Below are positions 45,457 to 56,700 of a stretch of 64,000 nucleotides of DNA, piece after piece. Source of the stretch: Erythroxylum novogranatense (Eukaryota > Streptophyta > Magnoliopsida > Malpighiales > Erythroxylaceae); NCBI GenBank assembly GCA_029891385.1, contig CM057225.1, positions 78,889,887-78,953,886 on the forward strand. The letters are read 5' to 3'. The translations under genes and the position numbers were made by a program. The notes below the pieces were generated by a model. The model was not told the origin of the DNA. It worked only from the letters and a program-made list of their open reading frames with translations, and made no database searches. How positions within the stretch are numbered: position 1 is the stretch's first letter; each line of letters begins with the position of its first letter.

Positions 45457-47852
45457 TGTTGGACCCCGACTTTTGAGTAAAAATAAGAAATATTCAAAAG
45501 TGGATGAGTTGGTTGAAATTGAGTTGAAAATCAAAAAGTAAAGAGAGAAAGTGTAAAAAAAATGAAAATTTGTGAAAAGTTTGACTTTTTGGCCTTTGAG
45601 GTTGACTTTTGATTTAGGCAAAATTTGAGAAAATGATCTACATGAAACTTGTAGATTATGTTAAGAGTTTTCTGTGGCCATAAAGTTTGCTATTTTTCGA
45701 TGTCTAGATTGAGAGATATGATTTTCCAAAGATATGCTTTATTTTGAAATGCTATTAAGTATAGATTTGTGTGTTCTATGCTTCGAGGCCACTTGTCGTA
45801 TGGATTTAGTCTGAATTGGAGTAAGTAGTCTTCATAAAAGTTTTAGATGATGTTTTTATCTTTCCATTGATATAAAGTTTGTAATTTTTTGATATCAGGG
45901 ATAGGAGTTATGAGCGATTAAAAATTGGAAGTCGTTTAGGAAAAGCTGTTTTGGACAGAATCTTTGATTGAGTTTTTGACCTCTTTTGAGACCTAATTTG
46001 ATTTTGAGTATTTCAGGGAAGTTGTAGAGCTTCCTTTGATCTTTTTATTGAAACCAAAATTTTCAAATTCCAAGTTTGGGATCGAGAGATATGATTTTTG
46101 AAAAGTTCGGTTTTGAAGTTCCGTTACTTTGTTTTTTTAATCCGATCCCTTTTGTAATCTTTTGCTTATAATTCCTTCGTCCGACATCCGATTGATTTGA
46201 TTCTCGAAGCGTTAGATTCCTAAGACAATTAATTTCATTTTTATGAAGAATTATGATTTTTAGGAGATTAAATGGAAAGAGATTGATTGAACCAATTTCT
46301 GTGGCCATAAAGTTTGCTATTTTTCGATGTCGGGATTGAGAGAAGATATGCTTTGTTTTGAAAATGCTATTAAGTATAGATTTGTGTGTTCTATGCTTCG
46401 AGGCCACTCGTCGTATGGATTTAGTCTGAATTGGAGTAAGTATTCTTCATGAAAGTTTTAGATGATGTTTTTATCTTTCCATTGATATAAAGTTTGCAAT
46501 TTTTTGATATCGGGGCTAGGAGTTATGAGCGATTAAAAATTGGAAGTCATTTAGGAAAAGTTGTTTTGGACAGAATCTTTGATTGAGTTTTTGACCTCTT
46601 TTGAGACCTAATTTGATTTTGAGTATTTCATGGAAGTTGTAGAGCTTCCTTTGATCGTTTTATTGACATAGAATTTGTCAAATTCCGAGTTCGAGATCGA
46701 GAGATATGATTTTTGAAAAGTTCGGTTTTGAAGTTCTGTTACTTTGTTTTTTTAATCCAATCCCTTTTGTAATCTTTTGCTTATAATTCCGTCGTCCGAC
46801 ATCCGATTGATTTGATTCTCAAAGCGTTGGATTCCTAAGACAATTAATTTCATTTTTATGAAGAATTATGATTTTTAGGAGATTAAATGGAAAGAGATTG
46901 ATTGAACCAAAGTAAGAGATTTGGTTATAGGTTATAAGTTGGATAATTTTCTGAACATGGTTCGGTATTTTGCGAAATTCGGGAGCTGTACAACTCCGAT
47001 TGAGTTGATTCTTAAGGCCAAATAAAATTAAGATAGGGGGCTACAAATCATGTGAAGGGATTGAAATTTAAGTTCATCCCTAAGATTATCAATTTCTGGA
47101 CTGAAGTTATGTTAATGTTCAGTCTCGGATTTTGTGAAGGTCCTATAGTATTTTGGCTATAAATTCTTCGTTTCTGATCCGAATTGAGCGCAGTTGGTGG
47201 CGTTGGATTTGTATGATCCAGATGAACAATTTTCAAGAATAAAGTTTGTCCAAATTTTTTTAGTTTAGATGCTTGAAAACAGGACGCAAGCTATCAGATT
47301 TTGAAAATCCTGTGCAGGGGTATTTTGGAATTTCACTTAAAAGGAGGGGCAACTTGGTCAATTACCCCTCACCTAAGTGACATGGCAGAAACACAACATG
47401 GGCTGTCGTTTTTGGGGCTGGGAATTCACCAAATAAGAAGCAAAATAAGAAAGAAAATAAGAGAGAAATAAGAGAAGAGAAAAACGAAGATAAAGAGAAG
47501 AAGAAGAGTGGAGAGCTTCGGCCATGGGGAGAAGAAGAGAGAGAAAGCAAGATTTTGAAATTTTTGGGTCTTAAAGCTTAGGTTTTGAGTTGAGAAACAT
47601 GGATCAGTCTTAAGGTTTCCAACGCAACGCGACATTGATTCCTAACATATTTGTTCACAGATGTCGGCTCCGTTTTGTTATGTATTGGAAATTGGTTTTG
47701 AGTCGATTTGTATTCGATTCGTTTTGATTCGATACCTTCGTATTTGTTTCGCGTTTTCTTTCGCATGTTGTGATTCGATTTATCCGCTTTGTTTCCTTCT
47801 TGTTTCCTTCGTTTTTCGGTTGGGATCTGATTTTCCAGATTGGGTCCCAACA
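45457..47852 (+). repeat. Element B 5' LTR with internal 0.6-kb tandem duplication
   Basis: TCTGTGGCCATAAAGTTTGC starts at 45671 and 46298; the duplicated unit is 627 bases in the first copy and slightly shorter in the second (45671-46297, 46298-about 46915). Each unit contains the phrase CGTCCGACATCCGATTGA shared with F, G and D and two degenerate modules 181 bases apart. A GA-rich leader-like stretch lies at about 47440-47570, but no GTAAG donor follows it. Confidence 0.82.
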
Positions 47853-48489
47853 TTTGTGATATCAGAGCCCAGTATTAGGATCTTAACTGGGCATATAAGA
47901 TTGATAAGAGTGTGTGCGGATAAGATTGAATAAGTGAGGATATGCTAAGTGATCATTTAATTTTGATGAAAGAAGTATGATTGTCCTTAGGAATGTGAAA
48001 TTGATGTGCATGACTATTTGACGACTTCAAGTGATTGGTTCGATTTGGGTGTCAAGAATATGATTGATTTTCGGAGTGTGTTGAGGAACTTAAGATTAGG
48101 ATTTCCTGATAAATTGTGATGACTTGATATGGATGAAAGAATGATGACATAATGAGAAAGATTAAACGATGATTGAACCATATTAGGGTTTCTTAAGAAA
48201 TGGACCATTGATTTGTGTCCATAAGTGTAGAAACACTGAGTTATGAATATCGTGATTTGATATGATATGAGTGGTATGTGATTTAAGGAAGTGACAATTG
48301 TGAAGAGATTGAGAATATTTATGATGAGTAAATTAGATAAAAAGTGATTGATTATGAGTTTTGGGAAAGAAGTTAGTAAGAAAGTGCTTGATGATCTTTG
48401 TTTAAAGAGAAATTTATGCAAGATTGAGTGACTTGGTGTTTACTCAAGTACGAATTTTGAGGACGAAATTCTTTTAAGAGGGGGAGAAA
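47853..48489 (+). other. Element B internal region
   Basis: Begins with primer site TGATATCAGAGC (47857-47868, one mismatch to Met tRNA) and ends with the polypurine tract TTAAGAGGGGGAGAAA (about 48473-48488), preceded by GAGGACGAAATTCTTTTAAG, a remnant shared with A. No coding potential is seen. Confidence 0.8.
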
Positions 48490-48896
48490 TGTTGGACCCC
48501 GATTTTTGAGTATAAATAAGAAATATTCAAAAGTGGATGAGCTGGTTGAAATTGAGTTGAAAATCAAGAAGTAAAGAGAGAAAGTGAAAAAAAAATTGTA
48601 CCGGATTTCGGATGTTTCGTCTACGTTTCCAACGTGATCGTTTTTCCTCGATAAGTGTTCTCGGATGTCGGCTCCGTTTGTTAAGTTTCGATTCTGCTTC
48701 GCTTCATTTTGCTTTGGTACTTTCGTTTTTCGTTTCGTTTCATTTATTGCTTTATTTCCGCTTTCGCATTATATTTGTATTGATTGCTTTGTTTTCCGAT
48801 TCGAAATTTCAATGCAAAATTTCCGTTTCCATTCGCTTTCGTTTCCTTCGCCTTCGTTTTTCGGTTGGGATCCGATTCCCAGATCGGGTTCCAACA
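48490..48896 (+). repeat. Element B 3' LTR, shortened
   Basis: Starts TGTTGGACCCCGATTTTTGA and ends GGGTTCCAACA. About 2 kb of the middle, including the tandem duplication, is absent relative to the 5' LTR. Confidence 0.85.
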
Positions 48897-48901
48897 TGAA
48901 T

Positions 48902-49660
48902 GCTCGAATGGTATGAATTATTATAAGCAAATTCGACCAATGGAAAATGTTCATCCCAAGCTCCTTTGAAATCCATCACACATGTCCTGAGCATTCCTTG
49001 AAGGGTCTGAATGGTCCTCTTAGATTGACCATCTATCTGGGGGTAAAAAATAGTGCTAAAATTTAACTTGGTTCCTAGAGCCTCTTGTAAGTTTTCCCAA
49101 AATCTCGAAGTAAACGAAGAATCTCTATCAGAAACTATGGAGTCGGGCATTCCATGTAATCTTACTATCTCATCAATATACTTCTTTGCTAACACATGCA
49201 AAGAATCAGTCTGTTTAATTTCCAAAAAATGGGCTAACTTCGTCAAACGATCCACAATAACCCATATGACATCGTGCTTCCTACTGGTCTTGGGCAAACC
49301 CATCAAAAAATCCATGGTCACTCTTTGCCACTTCCATTCAGGAATGGAAAATGGCCTTAACTTACCTGAAGGTGCCTGGTGTTCAGCCTTGACTTATTGA
49401 CACACTAGACACTTACTTGCATACTCTGTTACATCCATTTTCATGCCTTTCCACCATAAATGTTCTTTCAAGTCTCTGTACATCCTGGTACTATTGGGTG
49501 CATGACATAAGGCGCGTTATGTGCCTCATCAAGTATCTTATCCTTTACTTCCTTGACAATCGAGATACAAAGTCTATTCCCTATAACCATAAGTCCATCC
49601 TCCCACACTACCACTTCAAACTTCTTGCCATTCTGAATTTCTTCTTAGAGCTTACTCAAT
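48902..49660 (-). pseudogene. Element C integrase, zinc-binding and catalytic domains
   Basis: Near 49390-49470 the minus strand shows HLWWKGMK and CLVCQ of the zinc region with one stop. The catalytic core (48902-49321) has [20 protein letters not shown] and [19 protein letters not shown] with both Asp residues. The third catalytic residue is changed: the segment reads [13 protein letters not shown] where family members have Glu (TLE). The frame ends at NNSYHSSI and is cut by B at 48901; an open frame continues by chance into B. Together with the stop upstream, the enzyme is inactive. Confidence 0.87.
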
Positions 49661-50271
49661 TCTGCATCCTATGCTTGCAACTCCTTAACTTTCTCCCTGA
49701 GTATTGGCCTCACTATGGAATTAGCAATAATGCAATTTGGTTCCTCCTGTCTCAAGCTTATCTTAAACTTAGCCATTTCTTCCAATAAAGACAGATAAAC
49801 TATCTGAACATGGGCTATTGATGATTTCATACTCAAAGCATCCGTCACTACATTTGCCTTTCCTGGGTGATAATCAATCAACAAATCATAATCCTTAATT
49901 ATCTCTAACCATCTTCTCTGTCTCAAATTCATCTCCTTCTGGCTTAACAAATACTTGAGACTTTTATAATCCATGAAAAACCTCGTTTGAACCCCATACA
50001 GATAATGTCTACAAATCTTTAGGGCAAAAACTATTGCTGCTAACTCCAAATCATGAGTTGGGTAATTCAGTTCATCAGGCTTTAGCTATCGCGAGGTGTA
50101 AGTTATTACCTTGTCTTCTTGCATCAACACACAACCCAAACTCTTTCTCGAAGCATCACTGTATACTATATAACCCTCATCTCCCACAGGCAGGGTCAAG
50201 ACTGGTGCATTAGTCAATCTGTGCTTAAGCTCCTCAAAGCTCTTCTGACACTTTTCACTCTATATAAATTT
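49661..50271 (-). pseudogene. Element C RNase H
   Basis: ELAAIVFALKICRHYLYG, then MDYKSLKYLLSQKEMNLRQR (the usual DH is DY here), then [18 protein letters not shown]. The N-terminal Asp segment (around 50150) lies in a frame broken by stops. Position between RT and integrase is standard. Confidence 0.85.
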
Positions 50272-50963
50272 CTAATTCTTCCTCAATAACTTAGTCATCG
50301 GAGTAGCTATCATAGAAAATCCTTCAACGAATCTCCTATAATATCCTGCCAAACCCAAAAAAATCCTTACCTCCGTCACTGTCTTGGGTGCATGCCAACT
50401 TACCACTACTTCAATTTTCCTCAAATCAACATGCACCCCACTCTTCGAAATTACATGTCCAAGGAATACTACCTCATGAAGCCAAAACTCACACTTGTTG
50501 AACTTGGCATAAAGTTCCTTCTCCCTCAATGTTTGCAACACTATTCTGAGATGTTCCTCATGCTCTTCTTCACTCTTGGAATAAACCAGAATGTCATCGA
50601 TAAACACTATGACAAACTAATCCAGATACTCCCTAAAGACCCTATTCATAAGATCCATAAAAGCAACTAGAGCATTTGTTAATCCAAAAGGCATGACTAA
50701 AGACTTGTAATGTCCATACTGTATCCTGAAGGTTGTCCTGTTTACATCAGACTCCTTGATTTTGAGCTGATGGTAACCTGACCTGAGATCAATCTTAGAA
50801 AATACCTTTACTCCCTACAGCTGGTCAAACAGATCATCTATTCGGGGCAGAGGGTATTTGTTTATAATGGTAACCTTATTGAGTCTCTGGTAATCAATAC
50901 ACATCCGCCATGCTCCATCCTTCTTCTTAACAAATAAAACTAACGCTCCCTACGGTGACAAAC
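50272..50963 (-). pseudogene. Element C reverse transcriptase
   Basis: From 50963 the frame reads [56 protein letters not shown], and the catalytic box FIDDILVYS (about 50580-50610). The connection domain continues with [10 protein letters not shown] and [12 protein letters not shown]. Three TAG stops interrupt it, one replacing the Trp after SLSP. G is inserted at 50963; the N-terminal linker is at 55073. Confidence 0.88.
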
Positions 50964-53900
50964 TGTAACATCCCACCCCCGATGGGAAGGGTAGAATGGT
51001 AATTTGGCAAAGGATTAAGAGGGTTTAGGATTTATTTTGCAATGTTCATGCACATCTGATTCATGAATAGTGAAATTGCACATGAAAATAACTGTACATG
51101 TATTCATGACATTTCCCGGTAATTGTGCCTAAATGGGATTTTATTTTGAAAATTTTAGTTTATGGGCTTGAAAATTTAATTGGAGGGGATTGTTATATGT
51201 TTTATATTTTTGGGAAATATTGAAAAAATCGCCAAGTGGCGAACCGGTTGATTTTTGGTATTGAAAATTTATGTCCATTTGGTACTGAAAAATTAGATAC
51301 ATGATTTTAGAAATTATTGGATTAGAGCTATTGAAAATTTGATGACCTAGAGATTAAATTCTAGTAAGGTCTTTTATTAACCATTTATTAATTTGATTGT
51401 TATTTTATTATGTGGTAAGTGTCATGACATGTGTCATGACACTCATTAAGGAATTAAAGCCCCTCCTTTGGTCTTCATTCTCGATACTTCCATATTAAAG
51501 GGCCAAAAGCAAATTTTCTTCATGCTTTTCTCCACCATCACCTTCGTAGCCTACTTCTTCCTCTCCTCTTCTTGATTTTTGCTTGCATCTCTTTTCCATC
51601 TCCTTCTCCATGGTTTGCTCTTATTTGGTCTTAAGCATACAAAAAAAAGTTCAACCTAAGCTTAAGTTGATGGTGATGTCGTGTATGTGAAGAGAGAGAG
51701 AGATTGGAGTACTTAGTAGATTGAGAAGATTTGAAGCTTATAGGTAAGAAGTATGTTCTATGTTCTTAAATTGGTAATTGAATGCATTCTTTGTGATGGT
51801 TGTGCACCTAAGTGTATGAGTATTGTGTTGGTATAGTTGGGTGAGAGCTTTGAGTGATTAATTGATGGTTGATGAAGTAGGATGATGCATGTAAGGATAA
51901 TATGTGATGTATGTCATTTGAGAGGGTTTGGATTGCATTAAATGATGTTAATGGTGTAGAAAATAGATGAATGAGTGTGTATGAGTTGCCGTCATTTTTG
52001 TGATCATTGTTTGAGTGGAGGTTTTGATTATGGTATGGGTGAATTAATGACTAAATTGGATGCTTATGAGTATAGAATTGGAATTTGAATGATAGGAATT
52101 GGAGTGAGTAGTAAAGCTGAAAAATGTACCTTGAACATGTTCTAATGTTTTTTCCATAACTACTTGTGTGGTTAAGAAAATGAGGTGAGGTTTGTCCTAA
52201 ATTAAAATTGAGTCATTTGGATACATTTTATATGAAGGAAGTTCTGCCTAATTTTGCTTAGAAGGGTGTTGAATCTTGCTTTGAAAGTGAAAGATATGGG
52301 CTGTGTGAAAAGTACCCGAGTTAGATGACCTGAAACTTTGGTGCATTTTGTTTTGATTGATTTAGGAGGAATTGGTGAAATTGGCCTTAATTAAAGTTGA
52401 AGCCTATCATGTTATCTTTCCATTGCCACTGATTTTTCAATTTTTCGATATGTATGTTAGGAGTTTGAATTGTTAACTATTGACTGGTTATGTGCATTTT
52501 GGTGAAACCTAGCCATAAGTGTAGGTTTTGTGAGTATTCTGATTGGAAGCAAATTTAGAGAATTCTGTGATTTGAATTGGCTCAAGTGATTTTCTGGAAA
52601 GTTGTAGAGAAAGAAATTATATTGAAAATGAGATATACTATACTATTTTTGGATATCATAATTGAGAGTTATGAATTTTCAAAGATTGGACTTAAGTTAG
52701 GTAATTGATTAGTGATCAGGGCAGCTACTTGCATGACATTTTTTAGTTTGTTAGAGATAGAATTGGCTGTTAATCCCTTCATGAGAAGTGTAGTATTCTG
52801 TTTGATATTTTCATAGGTATAAAGTATGCAATTTTTTGACATTTTTGTAAGAAGTTATGCTTTTTATAAAATTGTTATTCAGTTCAGGTGGTTTCAGCGG
52901 GCATAATCATTCATTGAATTGTTTGACCTACTTAGCAATTGAATTTGATTTCATGTTGTTCATGAAAGTTGTAGGTCACATTCTTATCGTTCATTTGGAA
53001 TACATTTTGTAATTTTTAGCAAAGAGAATGAGAATTTATGGATTTTATTAAATGTTGCACTGTTTTGACAAAATGTTGCACTGTTTTGAGAGGCATTGTG
53101 AAGGCAGTAACTTTGAGTGTATTTTTGACACCCTTAGAGATGAAATTAGTTTTTGTGTCCTTCATGAAACTTGTAGAGCTCTCTTTTTTCTATCAAATAG
53201 ATACCAATTTTGTCCAATTTGAAATTTGGAGTAGGGAGTTATGCCCTGTGGAGGTTGGGACGTCGGAGGACGTTTGTTCCAGATCTGCCATTGTAATAGC
53301 ATAAGTCGACTTGCATCTTCAGACAAGTCGACTAGGAGATACACAGTAGCATAAGTCGACTAGGATTCTCAGGCAAGTCGACTAGAATCATATATTTTTC
53401 CTTCTTTTGCTTATAACTTTTCCGTCCGATATCCGATTGACCTGATTCTTGAGGCATCGGATTCGTGAAATATTTAATTTTATTTTATGAGAAATTGGGA
53501 ATTTGTGGACGGAAAATTCATGTAGGTCCGGGTAATGGTTCTTTGGTCACTATTTTATTTATTTTTGGACCTATAAAGGCCCGAATTGAGTAATTTCGGT
53601 GCCGTTAGATTTCTAATTTTTAGATGGAACGTTTGTGATGGAAATTTTGGATTAAGGTCGGGAATATCATCAACATGCATTGTACACATTTTAAATCGCT
53701 ACATGTGCATTCGTAAATATTTCTAATTTGGACAATTGGTAATGTTTATATACTATAACTGTTATAGAGGCACATTTGGAGCGTCGATCCACCGACGCTT
53801 CGAGACTTCCGTATTAGCTCTAAGTGCAATTGAGTGACCGAGATGGCTTTCTCTCAATTTCTGTATGTTCACTGTGGAGATAATGGCGGGTTAGTATTTG

Positions 53901-55067
53901 TGATTGTTTCTGACTGGATTCCGGACAGATGGTCCGATGTAATGGGAGATTTGACATAGAAGTGTTCATGATGTGAAAATTGTGAATTGCTTGTGGTTAA
54001 TTGTGATCAATTATTTTGCCTCTGATGTGACATAGTAACTGTTGATAATTCATTGACTGCTAAATTGGGCATATGTAATTCATACACAATTGACTGAATA
54101 TTTGTATATGGGAAAGAGGCAAGAATGCCTTGTATACTGCAATTTACTGTAATCCAATCAGGTGATATTTCTGAATATGTTTTGTGAAATAGTTCGTGAT
54201 ATTACTGAATGTAAACTGGATGAATTACTTTGATATATGAGAGTGTTAAATGTATACACGGATGCATTTCATACACAAATACATGAACGGATAATAATAG
54301 TTGTGACCAGAGTCGCCACTGATACTGAAAAATAGCCTCGAGCTCGAAGGGAGATAGTGCATACCCAAAGAGCTTTCCTACTCCCTAGACGCGTCTACTG
54401 CCTATTGTTTGCTGTTTAAGCGCTCGGTCACAACACTGAAATAAAATGGGAAAGTGTCACATATGCATTGCATACACATGTTGATTGAATACAGTAAATG
54501 GGAAAAAGGCAAGAGTGCATTACACAATTGTGATTTGCTTCTTCTGAACGTGTTATTGAATACACTCTGTAAATTGCTTGAGTGATGCATGAATTGGGCG
54601 AACCATCGATGATGGTTCCTCACTGAGTTCACAAAACTGACCCAAAATTTGCAATTATTTTTCAGGCCTTGAAGAGTACTCTGTTAGACACAGGAGTATG
54701 CCTACTGCATGCCAGGGAAAGATAGGGGTCGGGATCAATTCGCGTCTGCATTAGTGTCTCATAAAATTGTATTCCGCAATCTCTGTAAAATAATGTTTTG
54801 TATTTACAGTGGGCCCAATCTGGTTGTGGATTTGTGTACATTAAATGGCTACGTTAAATTATTGTTGAATGTCTGTAATGACTGAAAATGTTTACAAATT
54901 AACGTGGGCTCAAATTGTCGACTGTTTTTCGCGCGTATGGATGTCTTATAAAACAAAAATTTATACTGAGTCTCGTCTGAGTGATGTAGCACGCCACCCT
55001 CGCGAGGCACGGACTTGGATATCACCATCGATGTCAAGTTCGGGTCGCACGGGAGAGGGGTGTTACA
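50964..55067 (+). mobile_element. Solo LTR G (same family as F)
   Basis: 4104 bases from TGTAACATCCC to GTGTTACA with the perfect TSD CAAAC (50959-50963, 55068-55072). Joining the flanks restores the C frame (KGYIRSSLSP). Inside are the donor ATAG|GTAAGA (51744), five about 180-205-base units (52396, 52601, 52788, 52968, 53170), GTCGAC palindromes (53302-53386), the inverted repeat GTTGTGACC/GGTCACAAC (54300-54308, 54426-54434), the hairpin 54601-54617 and the acceptor TTTTTCAG|G (54665). No genes; short ORFs inside lack recognisable products. Confidence 0.9.
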
Positions 55068-55072
55068 CAAAC

Positions 55073-55211
55073 TCGATCTTATGTACCCTTCCTCAGCAGT
55101 TCATCCAACTGTTTCTTAAGTTCCATCAGTTCAACTGGATTCATTCTATAGGGTGGTATAGAAATGGGTGCGGTTCCAGGAATCAAGTCGATGGCAAACT
55201 TGATTTACCTC
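55073..55211 (-). pseudogene. Element C protease-RT linker fragment
   Basis: The minus strand encodes [18 protein letters not shown] and [18 protein letters not shown], the conserved linker before RT. It is bordered by the G insertion on one side and J on the other; gag and protease of C lie past the right edge. Confidence 0.85.
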
Positions 55212-56700
55212 TGATCGACGACTTATCGTTCAATTTAAGAATTGATCCTCGAAAACCGGTCAAATAAAATTTATACCAAGGATTGCAATACAGGATGCAA
55301 CCTCGGGTCGACTCTCAAGGAACCAGTGCACCAATTGATCCTAGACTAGCCTAATGTTTGAATTATGCATGCAATGAAAGCAATAAAAAGGGGGTTTTGA
55401 TTGATTAATCTAAAATTAAACTAAACCAAAGTAAAGGTAAATATTTTTGGAATTATGAAAAGATAAGGCAATTTAAATTAAATGAGACTGAAAACAATTA
55501 ATTAAAACTCTCTTGAAAATGTAGCTCGGGTCATCATCGTTCAAAATAATATCGGAGTTTGAAATCCACTAAGTTTCGAAAGCTAAACCTTAACAACTCG
55601 TTAAGTCCAAAAATTAATTAATCAACTCGATTAATTAAAATTTGTTAAAAACCTTAGTGTATGTATATAATGATTAATGCAATAAGTCGATCAAACAATA
55701 ACACAACCAACTCAATCAAACACAACTAGGCAGATTAAATTGATTAATGCAATCATCCAACTGATATACATGAACTCCATGTATTTAAGCACAACATTCA
55801 ACAATAATCAATCCATAACATATATCAAAGTTTAACATCCGATTAAACTATAACCGGATTTAATCCATCATACAATGTATTCTCCAACTCGGAGTTAATA
55901 CGAAAATATAACAGAAATCTAAAACTAAGATCGATTACCCCAGTTAAGCTCACGGAACTCAGACCCTCTCTCCATCTTCAAGAGATCGGATACTTAGCCA
56001 CGCATCACGGCAGAAGAGTCCATCACTGCTGGACACCCGACGTTGTTCATGACTCAGACGGTGAAGGATGAAGGAATGGTCGCGGCGAAATGAAGGCGGA
56101 AGAGAAGGTGGTAAATGTGGACGATGTATGTTGCCTCTGAATCAAAACTGCAAAAACCAAAGAAAACAAAACCTATTAGATGAACGGAGAAAACAGAGAA
56201 GAAGAAGTTAACCTCGGGAGAGCGGCCGCTTGTTTTTGCCCTAAATGGCAAGATTTATAGGGAGTTGTGCGGGCCGGGTCGGATCAGTGGATTAATTTCC
56301 ATTTATAGGCCGGGTTACCCGACATTCGCTGCGGCGAGTAGCTGTAGTTCGCTGCGGCGAAGTCCGAATGGTCACTCGTCGCGGCGAATACATTAAATAC
56401 CATTAATTTGCTGGGGCGAATGGAGGGTCTTGATTCGCTGCGGCGAATCTCGCGGCATGTTTACTTCTTAAATGTTGACTCCTTTGGTCCTACAAATACA
56501 ACCTATTTGCAGTATCAATTGTCCCAATAAAAATTATGCAGAATTAATGACAAATGACAACAAAATACTGACAATGTACAATTTATCAAAAATCAATGTG
56601 CGGGACCAAAATAAGCATAAAAATCATAGATCAGGAGTCAACAGATGCATAATTACTAGAGAAAACGAGCCTAATTTATAGTATAAATTTGGTCCAATCA
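55212..56700 (-). repeat. Element J 3' LTR
   Basis: 1489 bases, TGATTGGACC to CGATCA on the minus strand, with TATAAAT (about 56257-56263), TTCGC-GCGGCGAA inverted repeats (56328-56450; GATTCGC-TGCG-GCGAATC near 56431-56448) and the same AT-rich end as H. It matches 63534-64000 almost base for base. Confidence 0.9.

Larger units (their letters stand above)
45457..48896 (+). mobile_element. Element B: coding-free LTR element with unequal LTRs
   Basis: TSD TGAAT (45452-45456, 48897-48901); joining the flanks restores the integrase frame of C. The 5' LTR is 2396 bases (45457-47852), the 3' LTR only 407 (48490-48896), and the interior 637 bases with primer site and polypurine tract but no genes. 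The short LTR keeps the first 130 and last 260 or so bases. The 3' parts of the two LTRs also differ in sequence; the 3' copy is closer to D near GTTAAG-TTCGATTC. Confidence 0.88.

Noticed and set aside
45091..45621. A 176-residue open frame with a hydrophobic N-terminus that looks like a signal peptide
   Set aside because: The N-terminal part is antisense translation of B's LTR; the integrase tail begins only at the MAPYEALYG segment.
47581..47582. Proof that B is a copy of a spliced LTR
   Set aside because: An unspliced alignment to D's first exon is equally good, so I only report the missing intron interval with lower weight.
48809..49321. A 170-residue open frame read as one protein
   Set aside because: The last 30 residues are translated from element B's LTR. 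The true integrase sequence continues at 45451, as shown by the TGAAT duplication.
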